From Symsagittifera roscoffensis (Eukaryota; Xenacoelomorpha; Acoela; Convolutidae), in contig NC_087063.1 of NCBI RefSeq assembly GCF_963678635.1, positions 66,702,471 through 66,766,470 of the forward strand: a DNA stretch of 64,000 nucleotides. The letters are read 5' to 3'. Positions 42,737 to 55,964 of the stretch are shown piece by piece. The stretch's first letter is position 1, and every line of letters starts with the position of its first letter. The notes under the pieces were generated by a model. That model was not told where the DNA came from. It searched no databases and saw only the letters and a list, made by a program, of their open reading frames with translations. The position numbers were made by a program, and so were the translations under genes.

Positions 42737-44443
42737 TTAGGGTACTTCGAGCGGACTGTCGGTTGCTGTCCAACCGAAGAGGGGATCTTCCGTTTTCACG
42801 TGTTGTTCTGCTGACGCGTCAACCTGCCGGATGCTTAGCCCTTCATCTTCCTCAATCTTGACGTAACGCATCCACTCTAGTATTCTCAGGTTCGTGTTTT
42901 CCCTCCTCTCTATCTCGCTCTGCTCCAGATCTGTTTCTTGTTCTGGTGTGGAGTAGTCTTCCTTTGGGTAGTGTTCGCTGTCGTTGATGATTTGCCATTC
43001 GTCATCTGCCACTAATTCGTTCACACCCAGTAAATCGTCGCCCAATTCATCAGGCTGTATCTTGTCAATCAAGAAGTCATCCCCGTACCTATTGTACCTC
43101 ATGACTGTCCGTTTACGATTACCGCTCCTGGTTCCTGACGTCATCGGCGAGTCTGGTTCTATCCACTTCGGCACCTCGTCCTGCTCCGGATCTTTCCAAT
43201 CTTCTTCCACAAAGGATTCTTCCTCTGAATCCGCTTCTATTTTTTCATTGTCGTCCAAACTCAAGCCCTCGTTGCCATCGTTTTTCTCTCTGGTGCCTTT
43301 TTCATTCACCTCACACGCTGGCTCCACCAGTAAGTACTCGAGTCCCTCCATGTTCTGCGGTACGCACCAGTCTTCTGGGGATGAGATAAGAGGTTTCAAG
43401 TTTTCATAATGCGCTGCACGCCCCGTACTCAGGCGGTAAAACCGTCCTTGCTGGCCCACTGCATATGGTTTCACTTGCAGTATCTTTTCATCGTATTTCT
43501 TGCGCTGTCTCATTTGTGCTTGCGCGGTATTCCTAGTGCAGAGCTCGTTTAAATCCTGATGTCTCCTGATCGCTTCTTTCACACGAGCTTGCGGCGACGT
43601 CTTTTTCCCTTCGTACTCCGGGTAAAAGAAAGTTAGGGGCATCGCTCTTTCCTTGCCCGTCAACATCATGAAGGGACTAATTCCTGTTGTTGAGTGTTGC
43701 GTACTGTTGTACGCCCCTACCACCTGCGGCAGATATTTACCCCAATCCGTCATGTATCTTGAGCAGTATACCCTCAGCATGTTCACCAACGTTCTATTCT
43801 GCCTCTCTACCAACCCTTTGGTCTGGGGAAGGTAGGTCGTTGAATGCGCTTGAGCTATGTGAGACCTCTTCAATAATTCTTTCGTCAAGTCCCCCTCGAA
43901 GGCTTTGCCGTTGTCCGAATGAAATGTCATGGGTCAGCCATACCGTGATATCCATTGTGTTATCAGGTGGTCACAAGTTTCCTCTGCCTAGGGTGTATGA
44001 CACGGCACCACTTCCGCCAGCTTTGTGAAGTGATCTATTATGACTAGTATCTGGTTATATCCTGACTCTGTCATACAGATCTTTTGGTGGTCTATTTGCA
44101 CGACCTCGTTGAACTCCGAGCTCTCAACGGACTTGAGTGGGAACTTCATCTTCCTCGGGTCTTTCACTTGCGGGCATGCTAGGCATGCATTAACCCATCT
44201 CTCGCAGGCTTTCCTAATTCCTGGCCAATCAAACCTGTGAATTATTCTCTGTTGCAACTTGTCTATCCCCTGGTGCCCCATTTGATCGTGCGATCTGAAT
44301 AACACTTCGGTCTGATACAACTGTGACAATATGATGAGGTTATGCTCGTGTAATATCTTCTCCTCATCCTTTCTCTTGCATGCTACCACCCCATCAGCTG
44401 TGTGATAGAGTAAATCTTTTCTTTCTTTGTAAAACTGGCTCAA
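42737..44443 (-). pseudogene. Integrase of element B with two nonsense codons
   Basis: Segments 44443-43988 and 43930-42737 are in the same frame. They contain the H-H-C-C finger (SHDQMGHQG, ACLACPQ), the core (QIDHQ, HSDNGKAF, LVERQ) and the following acidic tail. Two in-frame stops interrupt it: TAG at 43988, between CHTP and AEE, and TGA at 43931, replacing the residue before PMTF. The GPF module is missing: the frame jumps from VKPYAVGQ directly to GRFYRLSTG, about 40 residues shorter than A. This is the only integrase copy in B. Confidence 0.8.
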
Positions 44444-44530
44444 GATCTTGTAGCTGTCTTCTTCTAGGCCCCCCTTCTCTTTAGACCCCGTCTTCTTCTA
44501 GGCCCCCTTCTCTTTGGACCCCGTCCGGAT

Positions 44531-44863
44531 TCATTTGGAGAGGTTACTTGTCATCTTGTCATTCATTTGGGCCCTTATTAGATCCGACAGCTTATATCTC
44601 GCCTTGACATGTTCCTTTAGTGCCATTATCTGACCCTTCATTTCCCCAGGGTTGTGGACGTCATCTTTCAGCTTAACGCACACTATCCTTTTCATGATCT
44701 TTCTATCGTCCTCTGGCACCAGATTTGTTCTGACATTCGAGTTGCAAGATTGTTCCCTTTCACTTTTCGTGCGACGAGATGTCACTTTTCGTTGCGACGA
44801 GTTATATTTTGTCTTTGACTCGGTAGCTTTTTTTTCAGCTATCGGTACCCTGCTCCGTCTCAT
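44531..44863 (-). pseudogene. Chimeric frame: first ~28 Gag codons fused to the RH-IN spacer
   Basis: The frame begins exactly like the Gag start at 50654 and 59430 (MRRSRVPIAEKKATESK) and after ~28 codons continues as the spacer that precedes integrase (NVRTNLVPEDDRK...). At the join a 20-bp word CACTTTTCGTTGCGACGAG is present twice in imperfect form (44760-44803), which suggests template switching or slippage there. It is a rearrangement product, not a gene. Confidence 0.7.
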
Positions 44864-44990
44864 GATTTTTATTTACAATTATTTCTATTTACACTATTAT
44901 TATTTACAAAATCCTATTCTGAGAACAAAAATTGTTGATAATAAATATAATAATAAAGAAAGACACAGTTCCTATTCCCTTTAAGACTCT
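44864..44990 (-). repeat. Gag leader, copy 3
   Basis: This ~125-bp A/T-rich block precedes the Gag ATG and is repeated at 50655-50781 and 59431-59552. On its upstream side copies 2 and 3 join the end of the RH-IN spacer (CTTCCCCGGACTC and CTTCCGCGGACTC), whereas copy 1 continues into different DNA. Copy 1 therefore has the original upstream context. Confidence 0.75.
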
Positions 44991-47195
44991 TCCCCGGACT
45001 CTTGACCTATTCTAAGGTGTTCAGCTTCCCCCTTAAACGCCACTTTCTTTTTCCTAACCCGAGTCCGCTCAAGTATGTCATCAGGGATTTTGTCAACAAG
45101 TGACTGCACGATTTCTTTCCTACCAGGATTACTCTCTCCTAAGGAGTTTTCGCCGCCAACTGTCTCACTCCTTCGCAGTATCGTGACTTCCGGTTCCCCC
45201 TTGCCCTTTCCTTCAATCACGGGTTTATCATCTGCCAGTTTCTCGAGTAATCTCATCAAGTCCTCATCTATCTGTGCTTCTCCAGTTTCTACCTGGTTGA
45301 GATCATAGCCCTTCGCCTTGAGTGTCTCTCTCACAATTTTTGACTTGAGCATTATCCCTATCGGCATTCCTCGGGTCTTCTTCAAGATTGTTTTCTCTGG
45401 AGGCTCTTTTGGTAATTCGGGGTGATCTTGTATCGGTTTGCCTGACTTGTCGAGCCATCTCGTGAGTGGAAGACTATCATACGTTTCCTTATCCATGAAG
45501 GAGAAGCCCTCTTTTATTTCTGGCCTATTCGCCTCCCTCTGTTCCTGTCTCTCGTAGAACTCCGTCTTCTTATTCAAGCTATCGGCATTTTGGTGTTTGT
45601 CTCATGTTCTGGGCTCAATTATCATGTTGTACCCGTCCAGTCGAACTATCCACCTCCCAATGTAGCTCTGGTCCATCGAGTACGTCTTCAGCCAGCTGAG
45701 TGCCCTGTTGTTGACTCGCAGCTTGAATGGCTCACTGCCTATGTATGCTCTATATTTCTCGCAAAGGTAACCACCGCGAACATCTCCGCTTTCGGTGCCC
45801 CATACTTCATTTCCGTATCACTCAAGACTTTGCTCCCGTACTCTATTGGTCTCAAGACTGTCCTCCCGTTCCATTCTTGCTCTTGATGGAGACTTTCAGA
45901 AATCGGGACTACCGCCGCATCCGTATCCAGCACGTACATCTCTTTCTCCGTTGGCATCCCTAACACTGGTGCCTCGCACAACTCTTTCTTTATTCTCTGG
46001 AATGTTTCTTCAGCTGCGTTGTTCCACGTGAACTTCTTGCCTTTGTGTCTCAATGATTGTTGCATCGGGTATACCTTATCCGCGTAGCCCTTGATGAATT
46101 CCCTGTAATAGTTCGCAAAACTCAGTAAGCGCATCAACTGGTGTTCCGTTTTTGGCGTTTTCCAAGTTTGAACTGCTTCATTTGCATCTGAATCTGGTCT
46201 GATGCCGTGCCTGTCCACCATCCTCCCCAAGTATTTTATCGAATCCTTGAGTATCTCGCAGTTTGATGGTTTGCACATTAGCCCCGACCTCTTCATGCAT
46301 GCAAACACCTCGTCCAGTCGCTCGATGTGATCTTCCAGTGTAGGCGTCGCTATTACCACGTCATCCACGTAGCACATTATCAGATTGCCATACTTCTTTG
46401 TCACACCTATCAATGCATGTGCCATCAACCGTTCAAAATGTAGCCGTGGCATTGGGAAGACCAAACGGCATCCGTTTCCATTGAAACAGCCCCAACTCGC
46501 AGGCGAACCCTGTTTTTCCCTGTCCTGCTTCCTCAACGGGACCTGCCAAAAAGCCGAACCTAAGTCAAGAAATTTTTTGCATCACCTAACTTCGAGAGGC
46601 TCTCATAAATCCTAGGTATGGGATAGGCATCCTTCACCGTGACGGAGTTCAGATACCGAAAGTCACACACAGAATCTCAATTGGTCGCCTTTCTTTTTCG
46701 CCATCACTACTACACACGCCCACGGTGTTTTTGATGGTTCTATCATATCATACTCTAGTAGTGTCTCTATCTCTTTCCTACACGCATCCGATTTGTTTGA
46801 GGTCATGCGGCTCGCCCCCTTCCTGTGCAGTACCGCGGATTCCTCAAGCTCTATTTCATGTTCAACAAAATTACAACATCCAATGTCTGACTTATGTCTC
46901 GAAAACTTTCCTCGTTCCGCTCTAAAACGTCCTTGGTGGCCTCGAGTTGTTCATCCATTACCTTACCCCTTAAATGCTCTATTTCAAGTAAAACTGGTTT
47001 TTCAATTTCCATTTCCTCTAGTGTTGGTCTTTCTGGGAAAATTGAACAACTCGATAGTCCATCATCTGTCTCCGAATTAAGTGACTTTACAAGACCTGAT
47101 GAATTTTTTATTTTATTCAATTGTCTCAAGATACAAATCTTGTCCCTGTGAGTGGGACATTCAATTACTTCTTTCTCCTTTACATTTTCATTCAT
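44981..47195 (-). pseudogene. RT-RNase H-spacer of element B, copy 3
   Basis: Frames 47195-46851 (PR-RT linker), 46536-45739 (RT/RNase H) and 45577-44981 (spacer) follow A in order. The catalytic CYVDD is present, as are LDTDAAVV and YGAPKAEM. The amino-terminal RT palm is out of frame: the segment after KKDRE reads GSPASWGCFNGNGCRLVF. A further frameshift near 45765 separates the last part of RNase H. The copy is nearly identical to copy 2 at 50772-53059, 5.79 kb away. Confidence 0.75.
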
Positions 47196-47323
47196 TTCAT
47201 TTCAAGTTTTCACGGATAAGGCATATCCCAACTTTCTTCCCCTCTAGATTGTTATGGGTATGTCAAGAGTATTCAACAAGACACTGACGCAGAGACCGCT
47301 CTTGGTTATCGAGAAGGATCTTC

Positions 47324-48418
47324 CTAAACAGCAGCACTTCGACTGTTTGGATTAGGAACTATGCATACTTGCTTACTATTACTTAATTCATTATAATTTT
47401 TCATCCGTAAGCTTACAATTGCCGCTTCGTTTGCTTTCAGCCTTACCCTTCTGATCAAGAACACCGGCACTTTATTCTCATTTGCCATTATCAGATTTAC
47501 CGGTTTAATTACGTACTTTCTATCCGGATTCCGAATCCTGAGCATGGCATTGTTCAGATCAATCGTTACGTCGAAGTTCCTGATGAAGTCTCTGCCTAAA
47601 ATGAACTGGTCAGACTCGTCTAGGTTCTCCACCACAAGAAAGCTCATCCACAGGTTGCGTTCCCCTAGATTTAGGGCTAGTTTTGGTGTTCTGCCTAGTA
47701 CCCGCAGCGCCCCTTTGTTCGCATCTGATAGCCGTATTCTTGAGTCTACTAAGTCATCTTTGTCAAAACCCATTCGTTCCCAAGTTTCGATTGGTATAAC
47801 ACTCAAGACCGCTCCCGTATCAAGTAACCCACGTAACTGAGTCTTTTTGCCACTTATGTCAAGCACATGTGCTGATTTGTCCGCTTCCGTCCCGATGTGC
47901 ATTGCACCTTCTTCCAGCATGGCGCAGTGTCCAATCGATCTCAATTTTAGTTCTTCTTTGCCCACGTAGATCTGCCCCACTAGATCTTCATCACATGTTA
48001 TCATGTTTTTCGTATAGAAGTTTATCCCATCTATATTTAGCATCACCTCATGCGGACCATAAGCTTCTGTGTATCTGTTCTCAACACGGACTGACTTGCT
48101 GCCACCTCTTGTGAGTAGCGTCCTCAAGGCTCTAGACGTCGTCTGTGGGCTTATAGCACTCAAGTAATCTGCGTACACGTCAATGTGCATTATTGTCTGA
48201 TCGCTTGGTTCGTTCAAGTTCCTCGTTACTTCATGGCCGCCAACAGTGATTTTTGACATTACCCTGGCTCCGATCTTTGTTGTGCCGAATGGCTTTCCCA
48301 TCACCATTTTCAGAGTGTTGCAATTTCCACTCTTTGTCGACCCTGCTACGGCTTCTGGCTCCGGCACCGACCAACCTAGCATCTCGTTTAATTTCTGCTT
48401 TTCGATCTCCTGTTTCAA
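47324..48418 (-). pseudogene. Protease region of element B, copy 3
   Basis: An open frame of 364 codons carries the pre-protease block (NLNEPSDQTIMHIDVYADYL...), the retropepsin signature LLDTGAVLSV and the flap-distal ILGRDF. It is cut from the Gag frame upstream and the RT frame downstream by frameshifts. Copy 1 at 55965-57059 differs at about ten residues. The active-site DTG is intact in both. Confidence 0.75.
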
Positions 48419-48553
48419 TCGTTGCTCTATTTCCTTCGTCCCTCGTTGCCTGTTTCATTTTGTTGATAGCCTCTGCCGCCGCCTTTTCAAAATTTATCTC
48501 CAGAGCATTCCTGGCCGTGGCCTCTATTGCACTGCTGACTTGCGTTACAGCTT

Positions 48554-50654
48554 TTACCGTCTTCGTTGGCAGTTCCGCATTCGGTGCTTCCGAATTTTTG
48601 TTTCAAATTCAGTTTGTCTGTTTCTCTGGTTCTTCACCGCCGCTAACGCCAACTTATGCTTGGGGTGACTCTGGTTCTTGACTGCCTCCCAAAACAAAGG
48701 ACAGTCCATCCTGAAGTGCCCCTCTTGATTGCAGAAGAAACATCTCGCACCTAACTTGATGATCAAGCCACTAAAGAACTCGTTTTCTTATATCTGGCTC
48801 ATATCTTCCTCATCGGTTGCATATCCCAGACTCTTCATGCCCTGTTTGTATGTTGTGCAATCCGCCACGTGATGATCAGCTGACCCGCAGTTTGCGCATG
48901 ATCTACGTTTGTCCATGCCCTGTTTGTATGTTGTGCAATCCGCCACGTGATGATCAGCTGACCCGCAGTTTGCGCATGATCTACGTTTTGTCCGAATAAG
49001 AGTATTTCTTGGGTTTCATTAGCATGCACTCTCTCGATTTCTGTCTCATCTCTTCTGGAGTCGGTGCGCTGTCTTTCGACAGTGTATAGTACGTTGCTAA
49101 AATTATTCTCAAGTCGTCACTTTTCACCTCATCGATGAACTTCGAGGCGATGCTAAAGTTCCTTCTAGTTGTTGACTCTTCAGGATCACTCCTTCGTCTC
49201 AAGCTCTCGAGATCATCTAGGAACCGATCAATTGATTCATCATCCCTTTGCCTTTTTTTCGAATCTCATCATCGCTTGGTGACCCTTCATGCCTGACCCG
49301 AATCGATTCAACAATATCTCGAAGATCTTGTCCGCTGTGTCGCGTTCCTCTTCTTTCTTTGCAACTACTAATTTCAACGCCGTGCCTTCTAAGTTGCTGA
49401 GTATCGCTGTACAGGCTTTTCTCTCGTCGTTCAAGTTGTCCTGTTCCAAATGTAGTCTTCTACCCAAGTATCGATGCATCCGTCTGAGTCATCCCTAAAT
49501 TCTTTTGGGTGTTGAAGGTTTTCCTGAATTTGCCACCTCCTCTCTCAACCGATTCAGTGTTTCTCGTAGCGAACGCTTCCAATGTTCTATTCATCATTTC
49601 CCAGGTGCTGGCCCACGTCATGGCATCAGGTCCCGCATTATTGTAGATCATGGAATCACCTGGACCACTCATCGTATTTGCGGTTCCACTTTTCATAATC
49701 GTCTTGCCCCCCCCCCTCCAGTGCTGTGCTCGCTGCATCCCGGGGTAATGGTAACGGTGTTGACTGCTGTTTGTTCCGTTGTGGTTCCACGAAATCAACT
49801 CTGCTACCTTGCATTGGATCCGTTACCGATCTGTCTTGTGATGTAGAGTTTCTCAAGATGGCATCTAGTTTTGCCTGTATGTCACATGAACTCTCAGCCT
49901 GGTCTCTTCTCATTGTCTCCATTCTCGTTTCTAGACTCCCCAACTGGCTGTTCACAGCGTCATACCGTTGCTTCATCTCTTGTATGTCTTTTTTGATGCT
50001 TTTATCTCGCTCTCCGTCAGTGGCCTCTACCTTGTCTGACATCTGCTAAAGCTTTTCCTCTGTCGCCCTCGCCAGATTGAAATAGTTGTCCAGGTACTCG
50101 TGTTTGTTGTATCTTAATTCTTTCTTTATCACCTCTCTATCCTCCTCGCTGTGCTTTAGTTTCTTGTCGATCTGATCTAGATTCGCCATCAGATCGCCCA
50201 GCTCATCCGCCACTATGTCTCTTGATTTCATCCCGATCATCATTGCTATCCTTTCTGTAAATGACGTTCTTTCTACTTGAGACTCGTCCTTTACTGTTTC
50301 TGGCGTGTTGCACGTTGTGTCCTCCACAGTGTCTATCGGCGAGAATCCCATCGACTTTTGAGTTTTTTCCTCTGCATTCGGTATCGGTGTCGACTCCGTC
50401 GTCTTTTTCTCCACCTCATCAACCCTCTGGTCTGGTGTTTCTAGGTCAATCTCATCGGCGGGTTCCGTTTGTTTCCCTTCCGTGCACTCTTTCGTCTTAA
50501 TCTCTTTTGAACTTCTTGTGTTGACCATGCTCACTGAAAAGTTCTTCCTTGTTATTCTTGGGCCAACCGATGTCACTTTTCGTTGCGACGAGTTATATTT
50601 TGTCTTTGACTCGGTAGCTTTTTTTTCAGCTATCGTTACCCTGCTCCGTCTCAT
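48554..50654 (-). pseudogene. Gag of element B, copy 3
   Basis: Broken frames 50654-50046, 50042-49656, 49798-49460, 49479-49240, 49202-48981 and 48766-48554 follow A's Gag: coiled coil, capsid-like block (AILSNLEGTALK..., EILLNRFGSGMKGHQAMM) and zinc knuckles (CFFCNQEGHFRMDC). Relative to copy 1 it lacks a ~140-bp segment (after DIVAEE) and has the first-knuckle region duplicated as two 78-bp units at 48836-48991. A homopolymer run of C near 49707-49716 marks one frameshift. Confidence 0.75.
48836..48991 (-). repeat. 78-bp tandem duplication over the first zinc knuckle
   Basis: Two near-perfect 78-bp units start at 48836 and 48914 (both CATGCCCTGTTTGTATG). In copy 1 (from 57477) there is one unit, followed by sequence that is missing here. 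The duplication is a multiple of three and therefore in frame, so this copy would have had two first knuckles. Confidence 0.85.
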
Positions 50655-50771
50655 GATTTTTATTTACAATTATTTCTATTTACACTATTATTATTTACAA
50701 AATCCTATTCTGAGAACAAAAATTGTTGATAATAAATATAATAATAAAGAAAGACACAGTTCCTATTCCCT

Positions 50772-53059
50772 TTAAGACTCTTCCGCGGACTCTTGACCTA
50801 TTCTAAGGTGTTCAGCTTCCCCCTTAAACGCCACTTTCTTTTTCCTAACCCGAGTCCGCTCAAGTATGTCATCAGGGATTTTGTCAACCAGTGACTGCAC
50901 GATTTCTTTCCTATCAGGATTACTCTCTCCTAAGGAGTTTTCGCCGCCAACTGTCTCACTCCTTCGCAGTATCGTGACTTCCGGTTCCCCCTTGCCCTTT
51001 CCTTCAATCACGGGTTTATCATCTGCCAGTTTCTCGAGTAATCTCATCAAGTCCTCATCTATCTGTGCTTCTCCAGTTTCTACCTGGTTGAGATCATAGC
51101 CCTTCGCCTTGAGTGTCTCTATCACAATTTTTGACTTGAGCATTATCCCTATCGGCATTCCTCGGGTCTTCTTCAAGATTGTTTTCTCTGGAGGCTCTTT
51201 TGGTAATTCGGGGTGATCTTGTATCGGTTTGCCTGACTTGTCGAGCCATCTCGTGAGTGGAAGACTATCATACGTTTCCTTATCCATGAAGGAGAAGCCC
51301 TCTTTTATTTCTGGCCTATTCGCCTCCCTCTGTTCCTGTCTCTCGTAGAACTCCGTCTTCTTATTCAAGCTATCGGCATTTTGGTGTTTGTCTCATGTTC
51401 TGGGCTCAATTATCATGTTGTACCCGTCCAGGCGAACTATCCACCTCGCAATGTAGCTCTGGTCCATCGAGTACGTCTTCAGCCAGCTGAGTGCCCTGTT
51501 GTCGACTCGCAGCTTGAATGGCTCACTGCCTAGGTATGCTCTATGTTTCTGGACAAAGGCAACCACCGCAAACATCTCCGCTTTCGGCGCCCCGTACTTC
51601 ATTTCTGTGTCACTCAAGACTTTGCTCCCGTATACTATTGGTCTCAAGACTGTCCTCCCGTTCCATTCTTTTTCTTGACGGAGAATTCCAGAAATCGCGA
51701 CTACCGACAATCCGTATCCAGCACGTACATCCCTTTCGCCGTTGGCATCCCTAACTTTGGTGCGTCGCACAACTCTTTCTTTATTCTCTGGAATGATTCT
51801 TCAGCTGCGTTGTTCCACGTGAACTTCTTGCCTTTGTGTCTCAATAATTGTTGTATCGGGTATACTTCATCCGCGTAACCCTTGATGAATTCGGTGTAAT
51901 AGTTCGCAAAACCCAGGAAACTCATCAACTGGTGATCCGTTTTTGGCGATTTCCAACTTAGCACTGCTTCAACTGCATCTGGATCTGGTCTGATGCCGTG
52001 CCTGTCCACCTTCCTCCCCAAGTAATTTATCGAATCCTCGAGTATCTCGCACTTTATGGTTTGCACTTTATCCCCGACCTCTTCATGCATGCAAACACCT
52101 CATCCAGTCGTTCGATGTGATCTTCCAGTGTAGGCGTCGCTATTACCACGTCATCCACGTAGCACATTACCAGATTGCCATACTTCTTTGTCACACCTAT
52201 CAATGCATGCGCCATCAACCGTTGAAATGTAGCTGTGGCATTGCAAAGACCACACGGCATCCGCTTCCATTGAAACAGCCCCAAATCGCAGTCGAACCCT
52301 GTTTTTCCCTGTCCTGCTTCCTCAACGGGACCTGCCAAAAAGCCGAACCTAAATCAAGAAAATTTTTGCATCACCTAACTTCGAGAGGCTCTCATAAATC
52401 CTAGGTATGAGATAGGCATCCTTCACCGTGACGGAGTTCAGATACCGAAAGTCACACACAAAACCTCAATTGGTCGCCTTTCTTTTTCGCCATCACTACT
52501 ACACACGCCCACGGTGATTTTGATGGTTCTATCATATCATACTCTAGTAGTGTCTCTACCTCTTTCCTACACGCATCCGATTTGTGTGGGGTCATGCGCC
52601 TCGCCCCTTCCTGTGCAGTACCGCGGATTCCTCAAGCTCTATTTCATGTTCAACAAAAGTACAACATCCAATGTCTGCCTTATGTCTCGAAAAGTTTCCT
52701 CGTTCCGCTCTAAAACGTCCTTGGTGGCCTCGAGTTGTTCACCTGTTACCTTACCCCTTAAATTCTCTATTTCGAGTAAAACTGGTTTTTCAATTTCCAT
52801 TTCCTCTAGTGTTGGTCTTTCTGGGAAATTTGAACAACTCGATAGTCCATCATCTGTCTCTGTTTTAAGTGACTTTACAAGACCTGATGAATTTTTTATT
52901 TTATTCAATCGTCTCAAGATACAAATCTTGTCCCTGTGATTGGGACATTCAATTACTTCATTCTCCTGTGCATTCTCAGTCATTTCATATCAAGTTTTCA
53001 TGGTTAGGGCATATCCCAGCTTCCTTCCTCTCTGGATTGTTATGGGTATGTCAAGAGTA
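50772..53059 (-). pseudogene. RT-RNase H-spacer of element B, copy 2
   Basis: Frames 52983-52639, 52338-52054, 52090-51701, 51770-51393 and 51368-50772 repeat the PR-RT linker, RT (CNATATFQRLMAHAL and CYVDD), RNase H and spacer. Here the palm motif is in frame, so the RT core is better preserved than in copies 1 and 3. On its upstream side (53059/53060) it joins the far end of the copy-1 spacer, skipping integrase; there is no Gag or protease in front of it. Confidence 0.75.
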
Positions 53060-53975
53060 TCCATTTGGAGAGGTTACTTGTCATCTTGTCATTCTTTTGG
53101 GCCTTTATTAGATCCGACAGCCTATATCTCGCCTTGACATGTTCTTTTAGTGCCATTATCTGACCATTCATTTCCTTAGGGTTGTGGATGTCATCTTTCA
53201 GCTTTACGCACGCTATCCTCTTCATGATATTTCTATCGTCTTCTGGAACCAGATTTGTTCTGACATTCGAGTTGCATGATAGTTCCCTGAGCAGTTTCCT
53301 CGATACCGCAATTTTCTCAAAATCTTCACATTCTCGCACTTCTTGCTGATCCAAATTGTATGTTCCCGATGAGGGATCCGTCTGCAGCTCCCTGTCGTGG
53401 TGTCTCATCTTCTCTTCCGCCAGTATCTCCTCGCACTTCTTGCTGATCCAAATTGTATGTTCCCGATGAGGGATCCGTCTGCAGCTCCCTGTCGTGGTGT
53501 CTCCTCTTCTCTTCCGCCAGTATCATGCACAGACTATCTTGGTCGTCGCTGCTGCCCTCCGAATCTTCATCCCATTCTTCACACTCCCCGGACAATTTTT
53601 CTTCTCCAGCATCTTCTCCCTCTGTGGGCCACTCCCCAGACTCTTGACCTATTCCATGGTGTTCACCCCCTTCTTAAACGCCACTTTCTTTTTCTCAACC
53701 CGAGTCCGCTCAAGTATGTCATCAGGACTTCTGTCAACCAGTGACTGCACGATTTGCTTCCCAACATGATTACTCTCTTCTAAGGAGTTTTCGCCGCCGA
53801 CTGTCTCACTCCTTCGCAGTATCGTGACTTCCGGTTCCTCCTTGCCCTTTCCTTCGATCACGGGTTTATCATCTGCCAGTTTCTCGAGTAATCTCATCAA
53901 GTCCTCATCTATCTGCGCTTCTTCAGTTTCTACCTGCTTGAGATCATAGCCTTTCACCTTGAGTGTCTCTCTCAC
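53040..53975 (-). pseudogene. RH-IN spacer of element B, copy 1
   Basis: Frames 53975-53649, 53595-53326 and 53408-53040 are the charged spacer that in A lies between RNase H and integrase. They end at MTSNLSKW, which in A is immediately before the IN finger; here the sequence jumps to the PR-RT linker. A ~97-bp tandem duplication at 53337-53530 (DRELQTDPSSGTYNLDQQEV twice) lies inside. Confidence 0.7.
53337..53530 (-). repeat. ~97-bp tandem duplication in the spacer
   Basis: CACTTCTTGCTGATCCAAAT begins at 53337 and again near 53433, and both units run through GAGGGATCCGTCTGCAGCTC. The copies are nearly identical, so the event is recent compared with the decay of B. Confidence 0.8.
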
Positions 53976-53978
53976 AAT

Positions 53979-55836
53979 TTATGACTTGAGCATTATCCCT
54001 ATCGGCATTCCTCGGGTCTTCTTCAAGAATGTTTTCTCTGGAGGCTCTTTTGGTAAATCGGGGTGATCTTGTATCGGTTTGCCTGACTTGTCGAGCCATC
54101 TCATGAGTGGAAGACTATCATACGTTTCCTTATCCATGAAGGAGAAGCCTTCTTTTATTTCTGGTCTGTTCGCCTCCCTCTGTTCCTGTCTCTCGTAGAA
54201 CTCCGTTTTCTTACTCAAGCTATCGGCATTTTGATGTTTGTCCCTTGTTCTAAGCTCAATTATCATGCTGTACTCGTCAAGGCGAACTATCCACCTCCCG
54301 ATGTAGCTCTGGTCCATTGAGTACGTCTTCAGCCAGCTGAGTGCCCTGTTGTCGACTCGCAGCTTGAATGGCTCACTGCCTAGGTATGCTCTATAATTCT
54401 CGACAAAGGTAACCACCGCGAACATCTCCGCTTTCGGCGCCCCGTACTTCATTTCCGTATCACTGAAGACTTTGCTCGCGTACGCTATTGGTCTCAAGAC
54501 TGTCCTCCCGTTCCATTCCTGCTCTTGATGGAGACTTTCAGAAATCGGGACTACCGACGCATCCGTATCCAGCACGTACATCCCTTTCTCCGTTGGCATC
54601 CCTAACACTGGTGCCTCGCACAACTCTTTCTTTATTCTCTGGAATATTTCTTCAGCTGCGTTGTTCCACGTGAACTTCTTGCCTTTGTGTCTCAATAATT
54701 GTTGCATCGGGTATACCTTATCCGCGTAGCCCTTGATGAATTCCCTGTAATAGTTTGCAAAACTCAGGAAGCTCATGAACTGGTGTTCCGTTTTTGGCGA
54801 TTTCCAAGTTTGAACTGCTTCAACTGCATCTGGATCTGGTCTGATGCTGTGCCTGTCCACCATCCTCCCCAAATATTTTATCGAATCCTTGAGTATCTCG
54901 CACTTTGATGGTTTGCACATTATCCCCGACCTCTTCATGCATGGAAACACCTCGTCCAGTCACTCGATGTGATCTTCCAGTGTAGGCGTCGCTATTACCA
55001 CGTCATCCACGTAGCACATTACCAGATTGCCATACTTCTTTGTCACACCTATCAATGCATGTGCCATCAACCGTTCAAAATGTAGCCGTGGCATTGGAAA
55101 GACCAAACGGCATCCGTTTCCATTGAAACAGCCCCAACTCGCAGGCGAACCCTGTTTTTCCCTGTCCTGCTTCCTCAACGGGACCTGCCAAAAAGCCGAA
55201 CCTAAATCAAGAAAATTTTTGCATCACCTAACTTCGAGAGGCTCTCATAAATCCTAGGTATGAGATAGGCATCCTTCACCGTGACGGAGTTCAGATACCG
55301 AAAGTCACACACAAAACCTCAATTGGTCGCCTTTCTTTTTCGCCATCACTACTACACACGCCCACGGTGATTTTGATGGTTCTATCATATCATACTCTAG
55401 TAGTGTCTCTACCTCTTTCCTACACGCATCCGATTTGTGTGGGGTCATGCGCCTCGCCCCTTCCTGTGCAGTACCGCGGATTCCTCAAGCTCTATTTCAT
55501 GTTCAACAAAAGTACAACATCCAATGTCTGCCTTATGTCTCGAAAAGTTTCCTCGTTCCGCTCTAAAACGTCCTTGGTGGCCTCGAGTTGTTCATCCGTT
55601 ACCTTACCCCTTAAATTCTCTATTTCGAGTAAAACTGGTTTTTCAATTTCCATTTCCTCTAGTGTTGGTCTTTCTGGGAAATTTGAACAACTCGATAGTC
55701 CATCATCTGTCTCCGAATTAAGTGACTTTACAAGACCTGATGAATTTTTTATTTTATTCAATTGTCTCAAGATACAAATCTTGTCCCTGTGAGTGGGACA
55801 TTCAATTACTTCTTTCTCCTTTACATTTTCATTCAT
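53979..55836 (-). pseudogene. RT-RNase H of element B, copy 1
   Basis: Frames 55836-55492 (PR-RT linker), 55178-54960 (RT with CYVDD) and 54950-53979 (RT thumb, RNase H, start of spacer). The long last frame holds LDTDASVV, AEMFAVV, VDNRALSW and NADSLSKK, a complete set of RNase H acidic residues. A stop separates it from the RT frame near 54960. As in copy 3 the palm segment is out of frame. Confidence 0.75.
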
Positions 55837-55964
55837 TTCATTTCAAGTTTTCACGGATAAGGCATATCCCAACTTTCTTCCCCTCTAGATTGTTATGGGT
55901 ATGTCAAGAGTATTCAACAAGACACTGACGCAGAGACCGCTCTTGGTTATCGAGAAGGATCTTC

